Part shown: piece after piece, positions 1-9,248 of the stretch
Layout: every line of letters starts with the position of its first letter
Numbering within the stretch: the first letter of the stretch is position 1
Source: Desmospora activa DSM 45169
GTDB taxonomy: Bacteria; Bacillota; Bacilli; Thermoactinomycetales; DSM-45169
Assembly (NCBI RefSeq): GCF_003046315.1
Contig: NZ_PZZP01000001.1
Location: 1,364,001 to 1,428,000 of the forward strand
Length of the DNA stretch: 64,000 bases
Reading direction: 5' to 3'
Position numbers and translations under genes: made by a program
The notes under the pieces: model-generated
Told to the model about the DNA's origin: nothing
The model's database searches: none
What the model saw: the letters and a program-made list of their open reading frames with translations, nothing else

Positions 1-598
1 TAGGAAGCCCCGAGGTGACAAAAGCCGCGTCCACAGTGCCGTTTTTAATGCCATCAATCGCTTCTGCATAAGAGAGAAAATCTTCTTTAAAATCATCATA
101 TGACAGATCATAAGCTTCCAAAATAGCCCGTGCATTTAACTCCACTCCGCTGTTGGGAGCACCAACGCCAACTCGTTTTCCCTTCAGGTCTTCCACTGTT
201 TCGATCCCTGATCCTTCCGTCGTCACGATTTGCACAAAATTGGGATATAAGGATGCGATCGCCTGAAACGACTCCACCTTGCCGTCAAAGGGGTCCGCTC
301 CTTCATAAGCCTGAGTGGCCGCATCTCCCATCACAATGGCCAGCTCCGCCCGATCCTTATCCAGTAGGTTGATATTTTCTACAGAAGCTCCCGTAGCCTG
401 CACCGACGACTGAGCATCCAACTCCTGTTCATACAGCTTACCGAGTGCGGCGCCTAATGGATAATACACCCCGGATTGACCACCGGCAGCAATGGTTAGG
501 AACAGCTTATCTCCCCCTCCCCCATCACTGCTACATGCCGCTAACGCCGGTGTTACGATCAACAGCAATACACAAACCCAAGCCCATCTTTTTTGCAT
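1..598 (-). CDS. TAXI-family TRAP transporter solute-binding protein (partial)
   Basis: Reverse-strand reading from an ATG at 598 gives a protein open to the window edge, so the C-terminal part is missing. It begins with a lipoprotein-like signal (hydrophobic stretch ending LAACSS), followed by LTIAAGGQSGVYYPLGAAL, which is typical of the TAXI class of extracytoplasmic receptors, and later GKRVGVGAPNSGVELNA. Such receptors bind carboxylates or glutamate-like ligands outside the membrane and pass them to a TRAP permease. No permease is visible because it would lie beyond the left edge. A good ribosome site (AGGGAGGT) lies 8 bases before the ATG. The ligand cannot be told from sequence. Confidence 0.85.
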   Translation of the reverse strand, partial: MQKRWAWVCVLLLIVTPALAACSSDGGGGDKLFLTIAAGGQSGVYYPLGAALGKLYEQELDAQSSVQATGASVENINLLDKDRAELAIVMGDAATQAYEGADPFDGKVESFQAIASLYPNFVQIVTTEGSGIETVEDLKGKRVGVGAPNSGVELNARAILEAYDLSYDDFKEDFLSYAEAIDGIKNGTVDAAFVTSGLP

Positions 599-711
599 CA
601 ACACAACCTCCCTATGATTGAAAACGCTATCATATCTTTTTATTATAATAAAGGAGATTCATCGCGGTAGCAATTGAAAGATTATGCCTTATTCAATTCT
701 ATCTGACCTGC

Positions 712-743
712 ACAAAAAAAAAGACATTCTAGAAGAGAATGCC
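712..743 (-). terminator. Intrinsic terminator after nitric oxide synthase gene
   Basis: On the minus strand GGCATTCT pairs with AGAATGTC (one G-U) around a short loop and is followed by a run of nine or more T. It sits about 30 bases past the stop of the NOS gene. Confidence 0.75.
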
Positions 744-775
744 TTTCGCTAAACCGATTATTCAACTACGCCCGA

Positions 776-2023
776 TCACTCATAAGGTCGACTCTGATAA
801 AAATAATTGGGTGATAAGATCTCATCCTCATACTCGTTGTGAAAAATATGGGTGGTTGCTGGTGATACCGGTGGGATCAGCCAAATCCAATCTCCGGTTA
901 CATCGCGACCGCCTTCCTCCTCCTTTCTTTCAAAGTGCTTAAATTGTTGAGCCGCCGTATGATGATCGACGATACTGACACCTGCGTTTTTATAGGAATG
1001 CAGTACGGCGATGTTGAGCTCGATCAGGGCTTTATCTTTCCAGAGGTTGGAGTTATTTTTGGTGGAGAGTCCCATGCCGGCTGCAACTTGGGGAAGGAGA
1101 TCGTAGCGATCAGTGTCGGCTAGGTTGCGGGCACCGATCTCCGTTTCCATGTACCAACCGTTAAAAGGGGCGGCCGTGTACTGAATCCCACCAATCTCCA
1201 GTTGCATTTCGGAAATAATCGGAACTGCATACCACCTCAGATTAAACTCTTCAAACCAAGGATATTCCGGGTGATCAATGGGTACCTCCAACACCAGTGA
1301 CTCGGGGATATGAAACCAACGGGGCTTTTGGTTTCTGACCTGGACGACAAGAGGTAACACATCAAAATCAGTCCCCTCTCCTTCCCACCCGAGCGCTTGG
1401 CACACGTTTGTAAATGGAATGGAGTGGGGATCCCCTACAATACCTTCTTCCGTCTCATATCCGGCATAACGGATTAGTTGATGATTCCAGATGCGCGTCT
1501 GTTGTGCGCCTTGGATCTTAGGCTTAAATATGGTGATCGTTGGCCTGATTTTACCGTTGTTGGTGGCGTAATCAATATGGCGGCAAAGAGCGTGAAAAAT
1601 GTCCTCTTCTTTTCGCAGGTGACGGGCATCAAATACTTGTAAGGAGTTCCAGAACAGGCGACCGATGCAACGATTGCTGTTTCGCCAAGCCATTTTGGCA
1701 CCGTGAGCTAACTCTTCAGATGTATGTATATAATGGCCGTTTCTTTCGATCTCTCGCCGAATTTCGAGTAGTCGTTTCTCCGCTTGAATTGCTGGTTTTC
1801 CTAGTTCTTGATAGCAACGACGAATGAAGCTTTCCGCTTCACTAAAAAGGTCTCGTCTCTTTTCAAATGGACTTCTCTGATATGTACCAAAGTATTTTCC
1901 GCTGCTGACAGGGCAAGATTGGTTGGAGTCACTCGTTTTACCCGCATAATCACAAGCAGATCTATCATCTTTTTTCTCTCTTTTAAGCGATGGATTGTTC
2001 CATGTGAACCTCTTTATTTCCAC
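776..2023 (-). CDS. nos: Nitric oxide synthase oxygenase
   Basis: A 415-residue protein matching bacterial NOS oxygenase domains, which make nitric oxide from L-arginine using haem and a pterin and borrow electrons from a general flavodoxin-type reductase. The haem-ligand cysteine is in [10 protein letters not shown], preceded by [10 protein letters not shown], and the substrate pocket segment [15 protein letters not shown] is clear. There is no reductase domain, as is normal in Firmicutes. The start is a GTG at 2023 with GGGGG 8 bases upstream. The first 50 or so residues extend beyond the roughly 360-residue core of the Bacillus enzyme and look low in complexity. It appears monocistronic, with a terminator downstream. 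Bacterial NO is known to aid oxidative-stress and antibiotic tolerance; that role here is inference. Confidence 0.95.
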   Translation of the reverse strand: MEIKRFTWNNPSLKREKKDDRSACDYAGKTSDSNQSCPVSSGKYFGTYQRSPFEKRRDLFSEAESFIRRCYQELGKPAIQAEKRLLEIRREIERNGHYIHTSEELAHGAKMAWRNSNRCIGRLFWNSLQVFDARHLRKEEDIFHALCRHIDYATNNGKIRPTITIFKPKIQGAQQTRIWNHQLIRYAGYETEEGIVGDPHSIPFTNVCQALGWEGEGTDFDVLPLVVQVRNQKPRWFHIPESLVLEVPIDHPEYPWFEEFNLRWYAVPIISEMQLEIGGIQYTAAPFNGWYMETEIGARNLADTDRYDLLPQVAAGMGLSTKNNSNLWKDKALIELNIAVLHSYKNAGVSIVDHHTAAQQFKHFERKEEEGGRDVTGDWIWLIPPVSPATTHIFHNEYEDEILSPNYFYQSRPYE

Positions 2024-2230
2024 TGATGTACCCCCAATTCCAGCTTCAATGTTTCCTGAAGCAAAAGCAGATTAGTTGCTGCGGTGGTGGATCGTGGCTT
2101 CAAATGTTATAATTTCACTTCCTATTATATATGAAGCAAAAAGGCTTATAAACTTTATAGATTAAATGCCTTTTTTACCTGTATCACCACAATAGCACAA
2201 TCGGATCATTGAAAAAGAGTAAGAATACCA

Positions 2231-2263
2231 AAATAAAACCCTGGCTCATCTTTACCAGGGTTT
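2231..2263 (-). terminator. Intrinsic terminator after the SDR gene
   Basis: Minus strand: AAACCCTGG pairs with CCAGGGTTT across a 10-base loop and is followed by TATTTT. It lies just past the SDR stop at 2277. Confidence 0.75.
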
Positions 2264-2276
2264 CTAGCGATGATAA

Positions 2277-3026
2277 TTACCGAGACATAAACCCACCTTC
2301 GGAGTGAAGAATCTGACCGGTGATCCAGGATGCCTCCTCACTGGCAAGGAAAGCGACCAAACGAGCAGCATCCTTCGGTTCTCCCAAACGGCCAAAGGGA
2401 AAATAGGGCAATAGTTCACGCCGAATCTCCGGCGTTACCCATCCTGTATCGGTTGGACCAGGATTGACTGCATTGACGGTAATTCCTTTCGCAGCCACTT
2501 CTGCTGCCAGTGTACGAGTAAAAGCATCAATCCCCCCTTTGGTGGCGGCATAGGCGATCTCGCCAGGCATCCCTCCTAATGATTGGCCTGATGTCATCGA
2601 GATAATGCGCCCTCCTATGTTTTCGGGGCAACGATCGGCAAATGCTGCTGATAACAACAAGGGCGCACGCAAATTCACCGCATAATGTTGATCCAAAATT
2701 TCCGGGGTTAATGCTTGGTAGTTGATATCTCGCAGGGAATAAGTAGCATTGTTGACCAAAACCTGAAGGGTTCCTCCCTCCGACGCCCACTCCAGGATGG
2801 AATCGATTGACTCGGTTTGGGAAAGGTCAAATGCTCTTGCTTCTGCATTAACTCCATATTCCTGTAAAGCTTCTACAGCGGCAGTAGCCTCCTCCCTTTC
2901 TTCCAGAGGCCAATAAGTAAACCGAATATCCATTCCACGCTGGGCCAATTCCCGACAGATCGCTGCTCCGATTCCATTTGTTCTTCCTGCTCCAGTTACA
3001 AGTGCACGTCGTTTCCCTTGCATCAC
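2277..3026 (-). CDS. SDR-family oxidoreductase (FabG-like)
   Basis: A 249-residue short-chain dehydrogenase/reductase. The N terminus carries RALVTGAGRTNGIGAAI, a GxxxGIG-type nucleotide-binding loop with a small insertion. LVNNATYS follows, and the catalytic Ser/Tyr/Lys set is seen as MTSGQS and YAATKGG. The C-terminal GQILHSEGGF resembles FabG and glucose-dehydrogenase-like SDRs. The substrate is not predictable. Its ATG overlaps the stop of the upstream RDD gene by four bases (ATGA), so the two are very probably translationally coupled. A terminator follows. Confidence 0.85.
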   Translation of the reverse strand: MMQGKRRALVTGAGRTNGIGAAICRELAQRGMDIRFTYWPLEEREEATAAVEALQEYGVNAEARAFDLSQTESIDSILEWASEGGTLQVLVNNATYSLRDINYQALTPEILDQHYAVNLRAPLLLSAAFADRCPENIGGRIISMTSGQSLGGMPGEIAYAATKGGIDAFTRTLAAEVAAKGITVNAVNPGPTDTGWVTPEIRRELLPYFPFGRLGEPKDAARLVAFLASEEASWITGQILHSEGGFMSR

Positions 3027-3805
3027 GTGGTACCCCCTTCCGGGCGGTTGACTCGTTGTCGTTCATCCCGCCATTGAAAGAATGCAGCTTCCAGCAGCCG
3101 CTCCGTATCAGCCGTATCCGAAGTGCGTCCAGGAAAGAGATTGGCAAAAATGATTTGAGCCAGTTCTATTCGACGTTCAGGAAATAGCTCATCCCGGCGC
3201 GACAAAAATTCTGCCACCTGCAGCCAGCGGGAATCGGGAATTCGACTCAATTTTTCCCCTTGAAAGAAGGGTTTTTTCTCACGGGTGTATAGGGGGCGTA
3301 CTCGTGGCAGCCTGCTTTCTTCTTCTTGCCTAACCACAATCGTACCGGCGGCCAAATCCCCTAACCGTTTGGCATGCGAGTTGATAAATACGGCACTGAT
3401 CCCGACGACATATAAAAGAGGTAAACTATCCACTACGCGCAGTACATTACGCAAGAAAATGGCGAAAAAGCCGGGCGCGGTACCACGGTCGGTCACTACT
3501 CGAATCCCGAGTACTTTTTTGCCCAAGGTTTGGCCATGAAAAAACGTCTCCATCAGAATATAGTAGAGTTGTGGTATAAATACCGCGAGTACAAATCCGA
3601 TCCCGGCGATAATGGACATCCATAGTGGTGATCCCATGCTTTCTAATAAAGCGAAAAATAAAAGAGCGATATATCCCAAAACTCCCAATACAAAGCTGAG
3701 TATCATCCAATCCAATAGCAATGCCAAAATGCGTGTGCCCAATCCCGCTGCAGTAAAACGGAGACTCACAAATTCCGGAGTGGAAACCTGTATTTCCTGC
3801 TTCAT
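3023..3805 (-). CDS. RDD-family membrane protein
   Basis: The protein starts MKQEIQVSTPEFVSLRFTAAGLGTRILALLLDW, the usual RDD entry. The R and D residues lie in the first membrane helix and two further hydrophobic segments follow. A soluble tail of roughly 100 residues (from RQEEESRLP) is longer than in many RDD proteins. I chose the ATG at 3805 because AAGGAGAG stands 10 bases before it; a GTG 33 bases earlier has no ribosome site. RDD proteins have been linked to ion or substrate transport, but the function is generally unknown. It diverges from a SpoIIM-family gene, an arrangement often seen with RDD, MoxR and DUF58 genes. Confidence 0.85.
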   Translation of the reverse strand: MKQEIQVSTPEFVSLRFTAAGLGTRILALLLDWMILSFVLGVLGYIALLFFALLESMGSPLWMSIIAGIGFVLAVFIPQLYYILMETFFHGQTLGKKVLGIRVVTDRGTAPGFFAIFLRNVLRVVDSLPLLYVVGISAVFINSHAKRLGDLAAGTIVVRQEEESRLPRVRPLYTREKKPFFQGEKLSRIPDSRWLQVAEFLSRRDELFPERRIELAQIIFANLFPGRTSDTADTERLLEAAFFQWRDERQRVNRPEGGTT

Positions 3806-3872
3806 CGATTGATCTCTCCTTCTACCCGCAGCCACCATCCGTGGTACAATAAAGCGGGAGGTGACTGATGGG

Positions 3873-4880
3873 ATGTCCGTTCAACCCCAACATCGTTTAA
3901 GTCTATTCATTCAAAAACATCAAGCAACATGGAACCGCTTGGAATCGTTGATCGAGCTGGCCAAGGACCGCCGCATCACCAAACAAAACTTGGACGAATT
4001 GGGTCATACATACCGACGTGTAAGCGCTCATTTGGCTTATGCCCAAACGTATTTCCCCGAACATCCAGTAACCCGTCATTTAAACACCTTAACCGCCCGT
4101 GGTCATCAAGCCGTCTATGCCGCCAGCACCAAAAGTGATGGCATGGGAATGATTCGCTTTTTTTCTTCAGGCTTTCCCGCACTCTTCCATGAACGCTCCC
4201 TCTTTTTTCTGATCGCCATGCTGATATTTACCGCAGGCGGCTTATGGGCCTTCGGTGCCACCATCATCGATGAGCGGAATGCCTTAGCTTTTCTTCCACC
4301 TGAGATGGTAGAAGGCATTGATCCGGCCGCTTCCACTGATGTAGAAAACCGGGAGCAATGGGATCACGCGGTCACCTCAGGAGCGATTATGCAAAACAAC
4401 ATTAAGGTGGCATTTCTCTGTTTTGCATTGGGGGCACTGCTAGGCATCGGCACCTTATGGGTGTTGTTTATGAACGGGATGCTGATCGGCGCTTTGGCGG
4501 CTCTCTTTCATCGAGCTGGCGAATCGTACGGTTTTTGGGCCTTGATCTGGCCCCATGGAGTATTGGAACTTGCCGCTATTTTTATCGCTGGTGCTGCTGG
4601 GCTTTCCTTGGCTTGGTCGTTCTGGGTACCCGGTGAGTTAACGCGAATCGAATCCTTTAAACGGGAAGCGAAAGTAACCGGACAGTTGGTCGTCGGCGTT
4701 ATTCCGTTGTTTGTCATCGCCGCCCTGATCGAAGGGTTTATCACCCCTGCACCTTGGCCGCATTGGACTAAATATATGGTGGCGTTAATCACCTTGGTAG
4801 CATTAATCTTGTACTTCGGTCGTTCATTAATAACGGTATTTTCCCGAAACCAAGCCAACCCGGGGGCTTCCCAACAGTAA
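3873..4880 (+). CDS. SpoIIM-family (DUF95) membrane protein
   Basis: A 335-residue protein with a soluble helical N-terminal part (about 130 residues, including ELGHTYRRVSAHLAYAQTYFP) and then several membrane helices (FFLIAMLIFTAGGLWAFG; a helix near VAFLCFALGALLGIG; another near FVIAALIEGF). The segment HGVLELAAIFIAGAAGL is the hallmark of the stage II sporulation protein M superfamily. The true spoIIM acts in engulfment within a complex with SpoIID and SpoIIP. This longer, RDD-linked version is a paralogue whose role is not established. The ATG at 3873 is preferred over the GTG at 3861 because GGGAGGTG is then 9 bases away. It diverges from the RDD gene. Confidence 0.85.
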   Translation: MSVQPQHRLSLFIQKHQATWNRLESLIELAKDRRITKQNLDELGHTYRRVSAHLAYAQTYFPEHPVTRHLNTLTARGHQAVYAASTKSDGMGMIRFFSSGFPALFHERSLFFLIAMLIFTAGGLWAFGATIIDERNALAFLPPEMVEGIDPAASTDVENREQWDHAVTSGAIMQNNIKVAFLCFALGALLGIGTLWVLFMNGMLIGALAALFHRAGESYGFWALIWPHGVLELAAIFIAGAAGLSLAWSFWVPGELTRIESFKREAKVTGQLVVGVIPLFVIAALIEGFITPAPWPHWTKYMVALITLVALILYFGRSLITVFSRNQANPGASQQ

Positions 4881-4945
4881 GCACCAGGTAGTGTAGCTAC
4901 GCTTTTTCATTGTATCACAGCAGGATCAACCTGAATGAGTCTACA

Positions 4946-4978
4946 ACAAAAAACCGGCTGCTCATGCCGGTTTTTTGT
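4946..4978. terminator. Bidirectional intrinsic terminator
   Basis: A 13-bp perfect inverted repeat (ACAAAAAACCGGC / GCCGGTTTTTTGT) with a 7-base loop sits between the convergent SpoIIM-family and recombinase genes and has T-runs on both strands. Confidence 0.9.
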
Positions 4979-4986
4979 CGTTTCAA

Positions 4987-5949
4987 TTATAAACCGATAT
5001 CTGATGCCGCGTTTTCATTAAATAATTCCCCGTCCCGTATATACCTTCGTACCATTCCGGTTGATTTGTGGCGCGTCTGTTTCATAATCGCCCGTTCGTC
5101 TTTCCCCGCCATAGCAGCAGAGGTTGCGATACCGGAACGAAGGCTATGGCCGGCAAATCGTGTTGGATCCAATCCTACCTGCTGCACGGCTTTTTTTACG
5201 ATTAAAGCGACAGAGCGATCCGTAAGCCGCCGATTGCGCACTTGGCTATGCCGGTTAATCGGGCGAAAGACAGGCCCGCCGCTAATACCGGCCTCTGTCA
5301 ACCACGCTTCCAGCGACCGTACCGGGCATGTTTCCGGACGGGACCCGCGGGGAATCCCTACCTTCTCTCCTCGTCCATCCTGATCGGTCTTGGATCGACG
5401 TAGCAGAATCACCACTCCCCGCGGAACGGTTTTTACATCCTCGCGATTAATCGAGACCAACTCTGAACGGCGGAATCCACCGGCAAATCCGACCAATAGA
5501 AGCGCCCGATCCCGTTTTCCCGTTAACGTGTCGGGCAATGATTCTACAATTAGCCGCAAGTCCTCAACCAAAATCGGATCTTTTCCTTCCTGATAGGTTC
5601 CCTTTGTCCGACGGATTCCCGCCCATACGGTTCGTACCAGATATCCGTTTGTGGGGGAATCGTGTCCTGCTGCCTGATGGGCCTGACTAATCGCTGACAA
5701 GCGCCGCTGCAAGGTAGAGGTTTTACGGCGGTCTGCAAGATCCGTCAGATAGAGGGCGACGGTCTGCGGATCGGCTGGGAGTGGTGACAAGTTGCGCTGT
5801 TCACACCAGGCGGAGAAATCTTCCCAATCCGCACGATAACTTTTTGCAGTGTTGGCCGCTTTGGAATGGCGGCTGTAATCCTTTGCTTTTTTTAACACTT
5901 CTTGAAATTCAGTGGAGAGATCGTTTTGTTGTCTTGTTGGGTATTCCAT
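4987..5949 (-). CDS. Tyrosine site-specific recombinase/integrase
   Basis: A 320-residue phage-integrase-family recombinase. An N-terminal SAM-like core-binding domain (about residues 15-120, NTAKSYRADWEDFSAWCEQ) precedes the catalytic domain. The catalytic residues are visible: Arg in GFRRSEL, HxxR as GHSLRSG, the second His in RHKST and the nucleophile Tyr in VRRYIRDG. A strong site (GGAGGGAGG) precedes the ATG. The family makes 3'-phosphotyrosine links to insert, excise or invert DNA. It lies immediately downstream of the retron-like operon, separated by a terminator, which hints that this accessory block may have arrived by integration. I could not find att repeats. Confidence 0.92.
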   Translation of the reverse strand: MEYPTRQQNDLSTEFQEVLKKAKDYSRHSKAANTAKSYRADWEDFSAWCEQRNLSPLPADPQTVALYLTDLADRRKTSTLQRRLSAISQAHQAAGHDSPTNGYLVRTVWAGIRRTKGTYQEGKDPILVEDLRLIVESLPDTLTGKRDRALLLVGFAGGFRRSELVSINREDVKTVPRGVVILLRRSKTDQDGRGEKVGIPRGSRPETCPVRSLEAWLTEAGISGGPVFRPINRHSQVRNRRLTDRSVALIVKKAVQQVGLDPTRFAGHSLRSGIATSAAMAGKDERAIMKQTRHKSTGMVRRYIRDGELFNENAASDIGL

Positions 5950-6060
5950 GGCTCCTCCCTCCGCTATCGTTCGTATTCTTTTAATAGAAATAGGTGCCTT
6001 CTCATTTTAACATCAAACGGAACCTTTGTTCTTAAATAAGTGAAACTTTATCATGGACGT

Positions 6061-6099
6061 AAAAAATCGCTACCACGCTCAAGGTGGTAGCGATTTTTT
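6061..6099 (-). terminator. Strong intrinsic terminator of the reverse-transcriptase operon
   Basis: A perfect 16-bp stem (AAAAAATCGCTACCAC / GTGGTAGCGATTTTTT) with a 7-base loop begins within a few bases of the reverse-transcriptase stop. It is A/T flanked on both strands. Confidence 0.93.
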
Positions 6100-6100
6100 A

Positions 6101-7570
6101 TCACTTTGCAGCTACTTGCTTACACCAATCAGGTGCATGGAGGCCGTGTTTTTGACTGATACGGAGTAGGCGTGGTGCCAGTTTTTCCTCTAGATCGGGG
6201 CGGACCATTCGTATGTAGCTGGCATATCCTTTGATATAATCCCAGAAGTGAGGGTGATTGTGCCGGTTCTCCTGTTCTAGGCCGTTTTTTTCTACACTGT
6301 ACAATAAAGCGCGAAACGCTCGCAGATCCTTGCGCCGGATGTTTGGTTTTTGATTGACAACGATCCCGGTGATGTTTTGTCGATTGGAAGCGCGTAATAT
6401 CCGCGTCTTTTCCTCATTTACCGCAAATCCTTCAAAGCGGATAATATCGCGAGAAGTATTGATGATCGCTCCAATCTCATTCAATCCGTCTTCCCCACAG
6501 GAGAAAGCGAGATCATCCGCATAGCGGGTATAATGAAAACCGTGCTTTTCTGCCAGCCCTCGTAAACGCTGATCCAGGCGGCGGCAGATCAGATTAGAAA
6601 GAGCCGGACTGGTGCAGGCGCCTTGAGGAAGTTGACGTTCATCCATCGCCACATAATAACGGGTGCCGTTGAATTGTATTTCTTTTCGTGGCGGCTCCGT
6701 ACAAAGTAAGGCGAATATGGTGCTAACGGCTTCACTATATCCAAGGTAATGGAAAAATCCCTTTACCCGGCGAAAACGGATGGTAGGAAAGAAATCTTTG
6801 AGATCCATTTTAACGACAGCCGCTTGTTGTAGATGGGGCTCAGCATGATCCAATGTGCTTTTCCCGGAAACAAAGCCGCGGGCAGCTGGATGAACAGTCA
6901 AGGCATCGAGAATATGGGTTTTTACCCATTGTTGGGCGGCGCGCAATGACTTTTTGGGGGCCGATATTTCCCGGCGGCCACCGCTTTTCTTAGGGATTGT
7001 AAAGCGTTGATAGTGGTTAAGGGTAGCCGTTTTCCGATGATAGGTTAGCCACTTAAGGCGGCCCACTGGGATCTCCATCGCTTCTGCCAATTCGAGTGAA
7101 GAGCGAATCAGCGGAAGGTTATTCTCTATCAGTTTCGCTTCATCGTATACCGTCGACTGCAACCCACCAGACACTCCGCGGCCAGCATGGATCACATGGG
7201 TTTGCTTGTGTGCTTGCCAGCGCTGTGCCGCCTCGGCCTGCTCCCGCTCGCGACGAGCTTTTCGTTCTGCCCGTTTACGCTTGCTCTCTTCAATGCGCTT
7301 TTTTCTTGCAATCTTTAGCAACTCATTGAGATTGGACAGCTTGGCGCTTTCCGCTTTTAGCTTATTCAGCTCTTTTAAGAGTTGCTGGTATTCTTCGTCT
7401 TCGGTTGCTTGTTGGCGCTGCTCTTCTGAAGATAATTCATCGTTGCTCCAAAATCCTAAGCGGATCATTTCCTCGCGAATGGTATTGTCCCGGCCCTGGC
7501 TGCGTACCTTAGCGATCCACTCTTCCCGCGTCAGTGGGCCCGCCTCCTGCTTGATATCCTCTTCCGCCAT
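6101..7570 (-). CDS. Retron-type reverse transcriptase with N-terminal helical extension
   Basis: A 489-residue protein starting at the ATG at 7570 (GGAGGG 7 bases before it; a longer open frame upstream only overlaps the SWIM gene). Residues 1 to about 165 are charged and helical, with a Lys/Arg/Glu-rich coiled segment. The reverse-transcriptase domain follows: KMDLKDFFPTI (motif A aspartate), QGACTSPALSN, and TRYADDLAFS with the YADD catalytic pair. STLDHAEPH matches the retron NAxxH region with N changed to H, and NITGIVVN matches the retron VTG motif with V changed to I. There is no maturase or endonuclease domain, so a group II intron origin is unlikely. It is the last gene of a HEAT, WH-SWIM, RT operon, 13 bases after its neighbour. 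Predicted role: to reverse transcribe the structured RNAs upstream of the operon. Confidence 0.9.
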   Translation of the reverse strand: MAEEDIKQEAGPLTREEWIAKVRSQGRDNTIREEMIRLGFWSNDELSSEEQRQQATEDEEYQQLLKELNKLKAESAKLSNLNELLKIARKKRIEESKRKRAERKARREREQAEAAQRWQAHKQTHVIHAGRGVSGGLQSTVYDEAKLIENNLPLIRSSLELAEAMEIPVGRLKWLTYHRKTATLNHYQRFTIPKKSGGRREISAPKKSLRAAQQWVKTHILDALTVHPAARGFVSGKSTLDHAEPHLQQAAVVKMDLKDFFPTIRFRRVKGFFHYLGYSEAVSTIFALLCTEPPRKEIQFNGTRYYVAMDERQLPQGACTSPALSNLICRRLDQRLRGLAEKHGFHYTRYADDLAFSCGEDGLNEIGAIINTSRDIIRFEGFAVNEEKTRILRASNRQNITGIVVNQKPNIRRKDLRAFRALLYSVEKNGLEQENRHNHPHFWDYIKGYASYIRMVRPDLEEKLAPRLLRISQKHGLHAPDWCKQVAAK

Positions 7571-7583
7571 GATTTTCCCTCCT

Positions 7584-9224
7584 TTATTGCATTCGATACA
7601 AGGACATTGCGGCAATGATGTGTTCACAGGGTCCCTGCATCAAACGATTTTGTTTATAGAACCAGCAATCGCAGGAGGCGTGAACGATTCGGCCGTCCCG
7701 GTCCAAAGTGGCCGCCGGTTGAAAAGATCGGTTTTTCCCCTTCGCTTTCCCCTTCAACTCAACGCCACCTTCTGCCGTAGGGATACTGGAATCCAGCGAT
7801 ACCCGCCCCTCTTGAATCCATTGTTCCGCTTCTTCTTCCCGGGGATTGGCATACTTCAATTGCTCTATCGGCAAGGGATCACGGGTCAACTCCCGCAGAC
7901 GGTAGCGGCTGATCTCCAGATCAAACATCACCCTGCCCGCGCTACACAGCTGCCGCAAGGCCGCCTGGACAGTGGATAAAAAGAGATTGGTTTCCTGTGC
8001 CAACTCCTCTGCAGTAGCCGTCTTTTTCCGTTTCAACCGCGAAAAGACCAGCGCGCTTTGATCAGGAGTCGCCTCTCCACCGCTGCCCATCATTAAATCG
8101 AAATTGGCAGCACCAGCCCAGTCATTGCGCGTCCAGCCGGAAAGGCCGAGGGTAAAACTCAAAGTCCCCAGGTCGACCACAAAGAAGCTGGGCATACCGG
8201 TTCCCAACAAATGAACGGTCACTTTGTCGGCCAAAGGTAATAGCCGTTCCAACAGAAACAGGCGTCTTCTCCCCCAGGTTCGGATTTCCTTCTCTTCCTC
8301 ACCGGTATAGACGGAGCCGGCGAAGGTCATTTCCTCGTTCCAGGGTTGAATCACCAGCTTAACTGGTTGTCCCGGCTTCAAAATGTATCGCAGCGAGCGC
8401 GGGCTGTGCCGTTCTTTGTTGCGGCGCAGGAAGGTACATACATTATAGATGTCAATCGGCTTGACATCGAAGGAATCAGTAGGCATACCCATCGCGGACT
8501 GCACCTGTAAAAAGCCGCGAATCCAACTGACGGGGACATCGATTTTTTTCTCTTTGTATACTTCTCGCCCTTCCGTCGCCACTTCAAACCCCGTAGGATC
8601 CACCTGGAATTCGGTAGGACGATAGGTGCGAATCCGTTTAATCTCATCCAGGAGATTATCGGAGAAATCGATATTGGTCGTCCCATATTGGAATTCCTTT
8701 ACATCGTCAAACAACTCCGAATGAACAGCCAATCGCCCATAGGAGGATTCATCCAATGAAAATGCCTCAAAAAAGACTTGATCCGGCGCAACCGTAATGA
8801 CAGGGTCCAACACCCACCACGCATCCGGGCTATTCTTATAAAGCCAGTTGAAATACTGTTGTTGCGCTTGATAAAAGCTGCCCATCCGTTCATTGCGCAA
8901 TCGATTTAGTTCCTTAAGCCGCTCCTGCACATGCTTGATCTTTTCCCCGATGGCTTCCTTTTCCCCTATCGCATCGGCGATATCCAGCATGTATTGTTCC
9001 TGTACCCATGCCTGGTAAGCGCTGTGATCCCGCGGTTTATAGTTGAGATCCGATACGACCACGTCTCTAAGAGCGATCATGGCATCGCGGTAGCGGATGG
9101 GATCTTTGATCTTCCCTTGAAAATAAGTGGGCTCCCGCCCCAAGTCCGGGGCGAAATCGACCAGTGTCCGACCATCCGCATGGCTGATACCGCTGGATTT
9201 GGCGTACGATTGTAGAAATTGCAC
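7584..9224 (-). CDS. Winged-helix and SWIM zinc-finger protein of the retron operon
   Basis: A 546-residue protein. The long N-terminal part (to about 410) is not recognised, apart from a helical segment around residues 90-115. A winged-helix-like region (about 415-465: KTATAEELAQETNLFLSTV ... RVMFDLEISRYRLREL) is followed by a C-terminal SWIM finger with the pattern CxCx(n)CxH seen as CDC ... GPCEHI. SWIM fingers bind DNA or protein. The order WH then SWIM, beside a HEAT/ARM protein and a reverse transcriptase, resembles a retron class I recall being described with ARM and WH-SWIM partners (type XIII in one classification, from memory and unverified). It is an effector or DNA-binding partner candidate. 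It lies 24 bases after the HEAT gene. Confidence 0.8.
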   Translation of the reverse strand: MQFLQSYAKSSGISHADGRTLVDFAPDLGREPTYFQGKIKDPIRYRDAMIALRDVVVSDLNYKPRDHSAYQAWVQEQYMLDIADAIGEKEAIGEKIKHVQERLKELNRLRNERMGSFYQAQQQYFNWLYKNSPDAWWVLDPVITVAPDQVFFEAFSLDESSYGRLAVHSELFDDVKEFQYGTTNIDFSDNLLDEIKRIRTYRPTEFQVDPTGFEVATEGREVYKEKKIDVPVSWIRGFLQVQSAMGMPTDSFDVKPIDIYNVCTFLRRNKERHSPRSLRYILKPGQPVKLVIQPWNEEMTFAGSVYTGEEEKEIRTWGRRRLFLLERLLPLADKVTVHLLGTGMPSFFVVDLGTLSFTLGLSGWTRNDWAGAANFDLMMGSGGEATPDQSALVFSRLKRKKTATAEELAQETNLFLSTVQAALRQLCSAGRVMFDLEISRYRLRELTRDPLPIEQLKYANPREEEAEQWIQEGRVSLDSSIPTAEGGVELKGKAKGKNRSFQPAATLDRDGRIVHASCDCWFYKQNRLMQGPCEHIIAAMSLYRMQ

Positions 9225-9248
9225 AATTATCCCTCCTTCTCTTCACGC

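Noticed and set aside
6101-7570. Group II intron reverse transcriptase
   Set aside because: No maturase or endonuclease domain and no intron domain V-like RNA around the gene.
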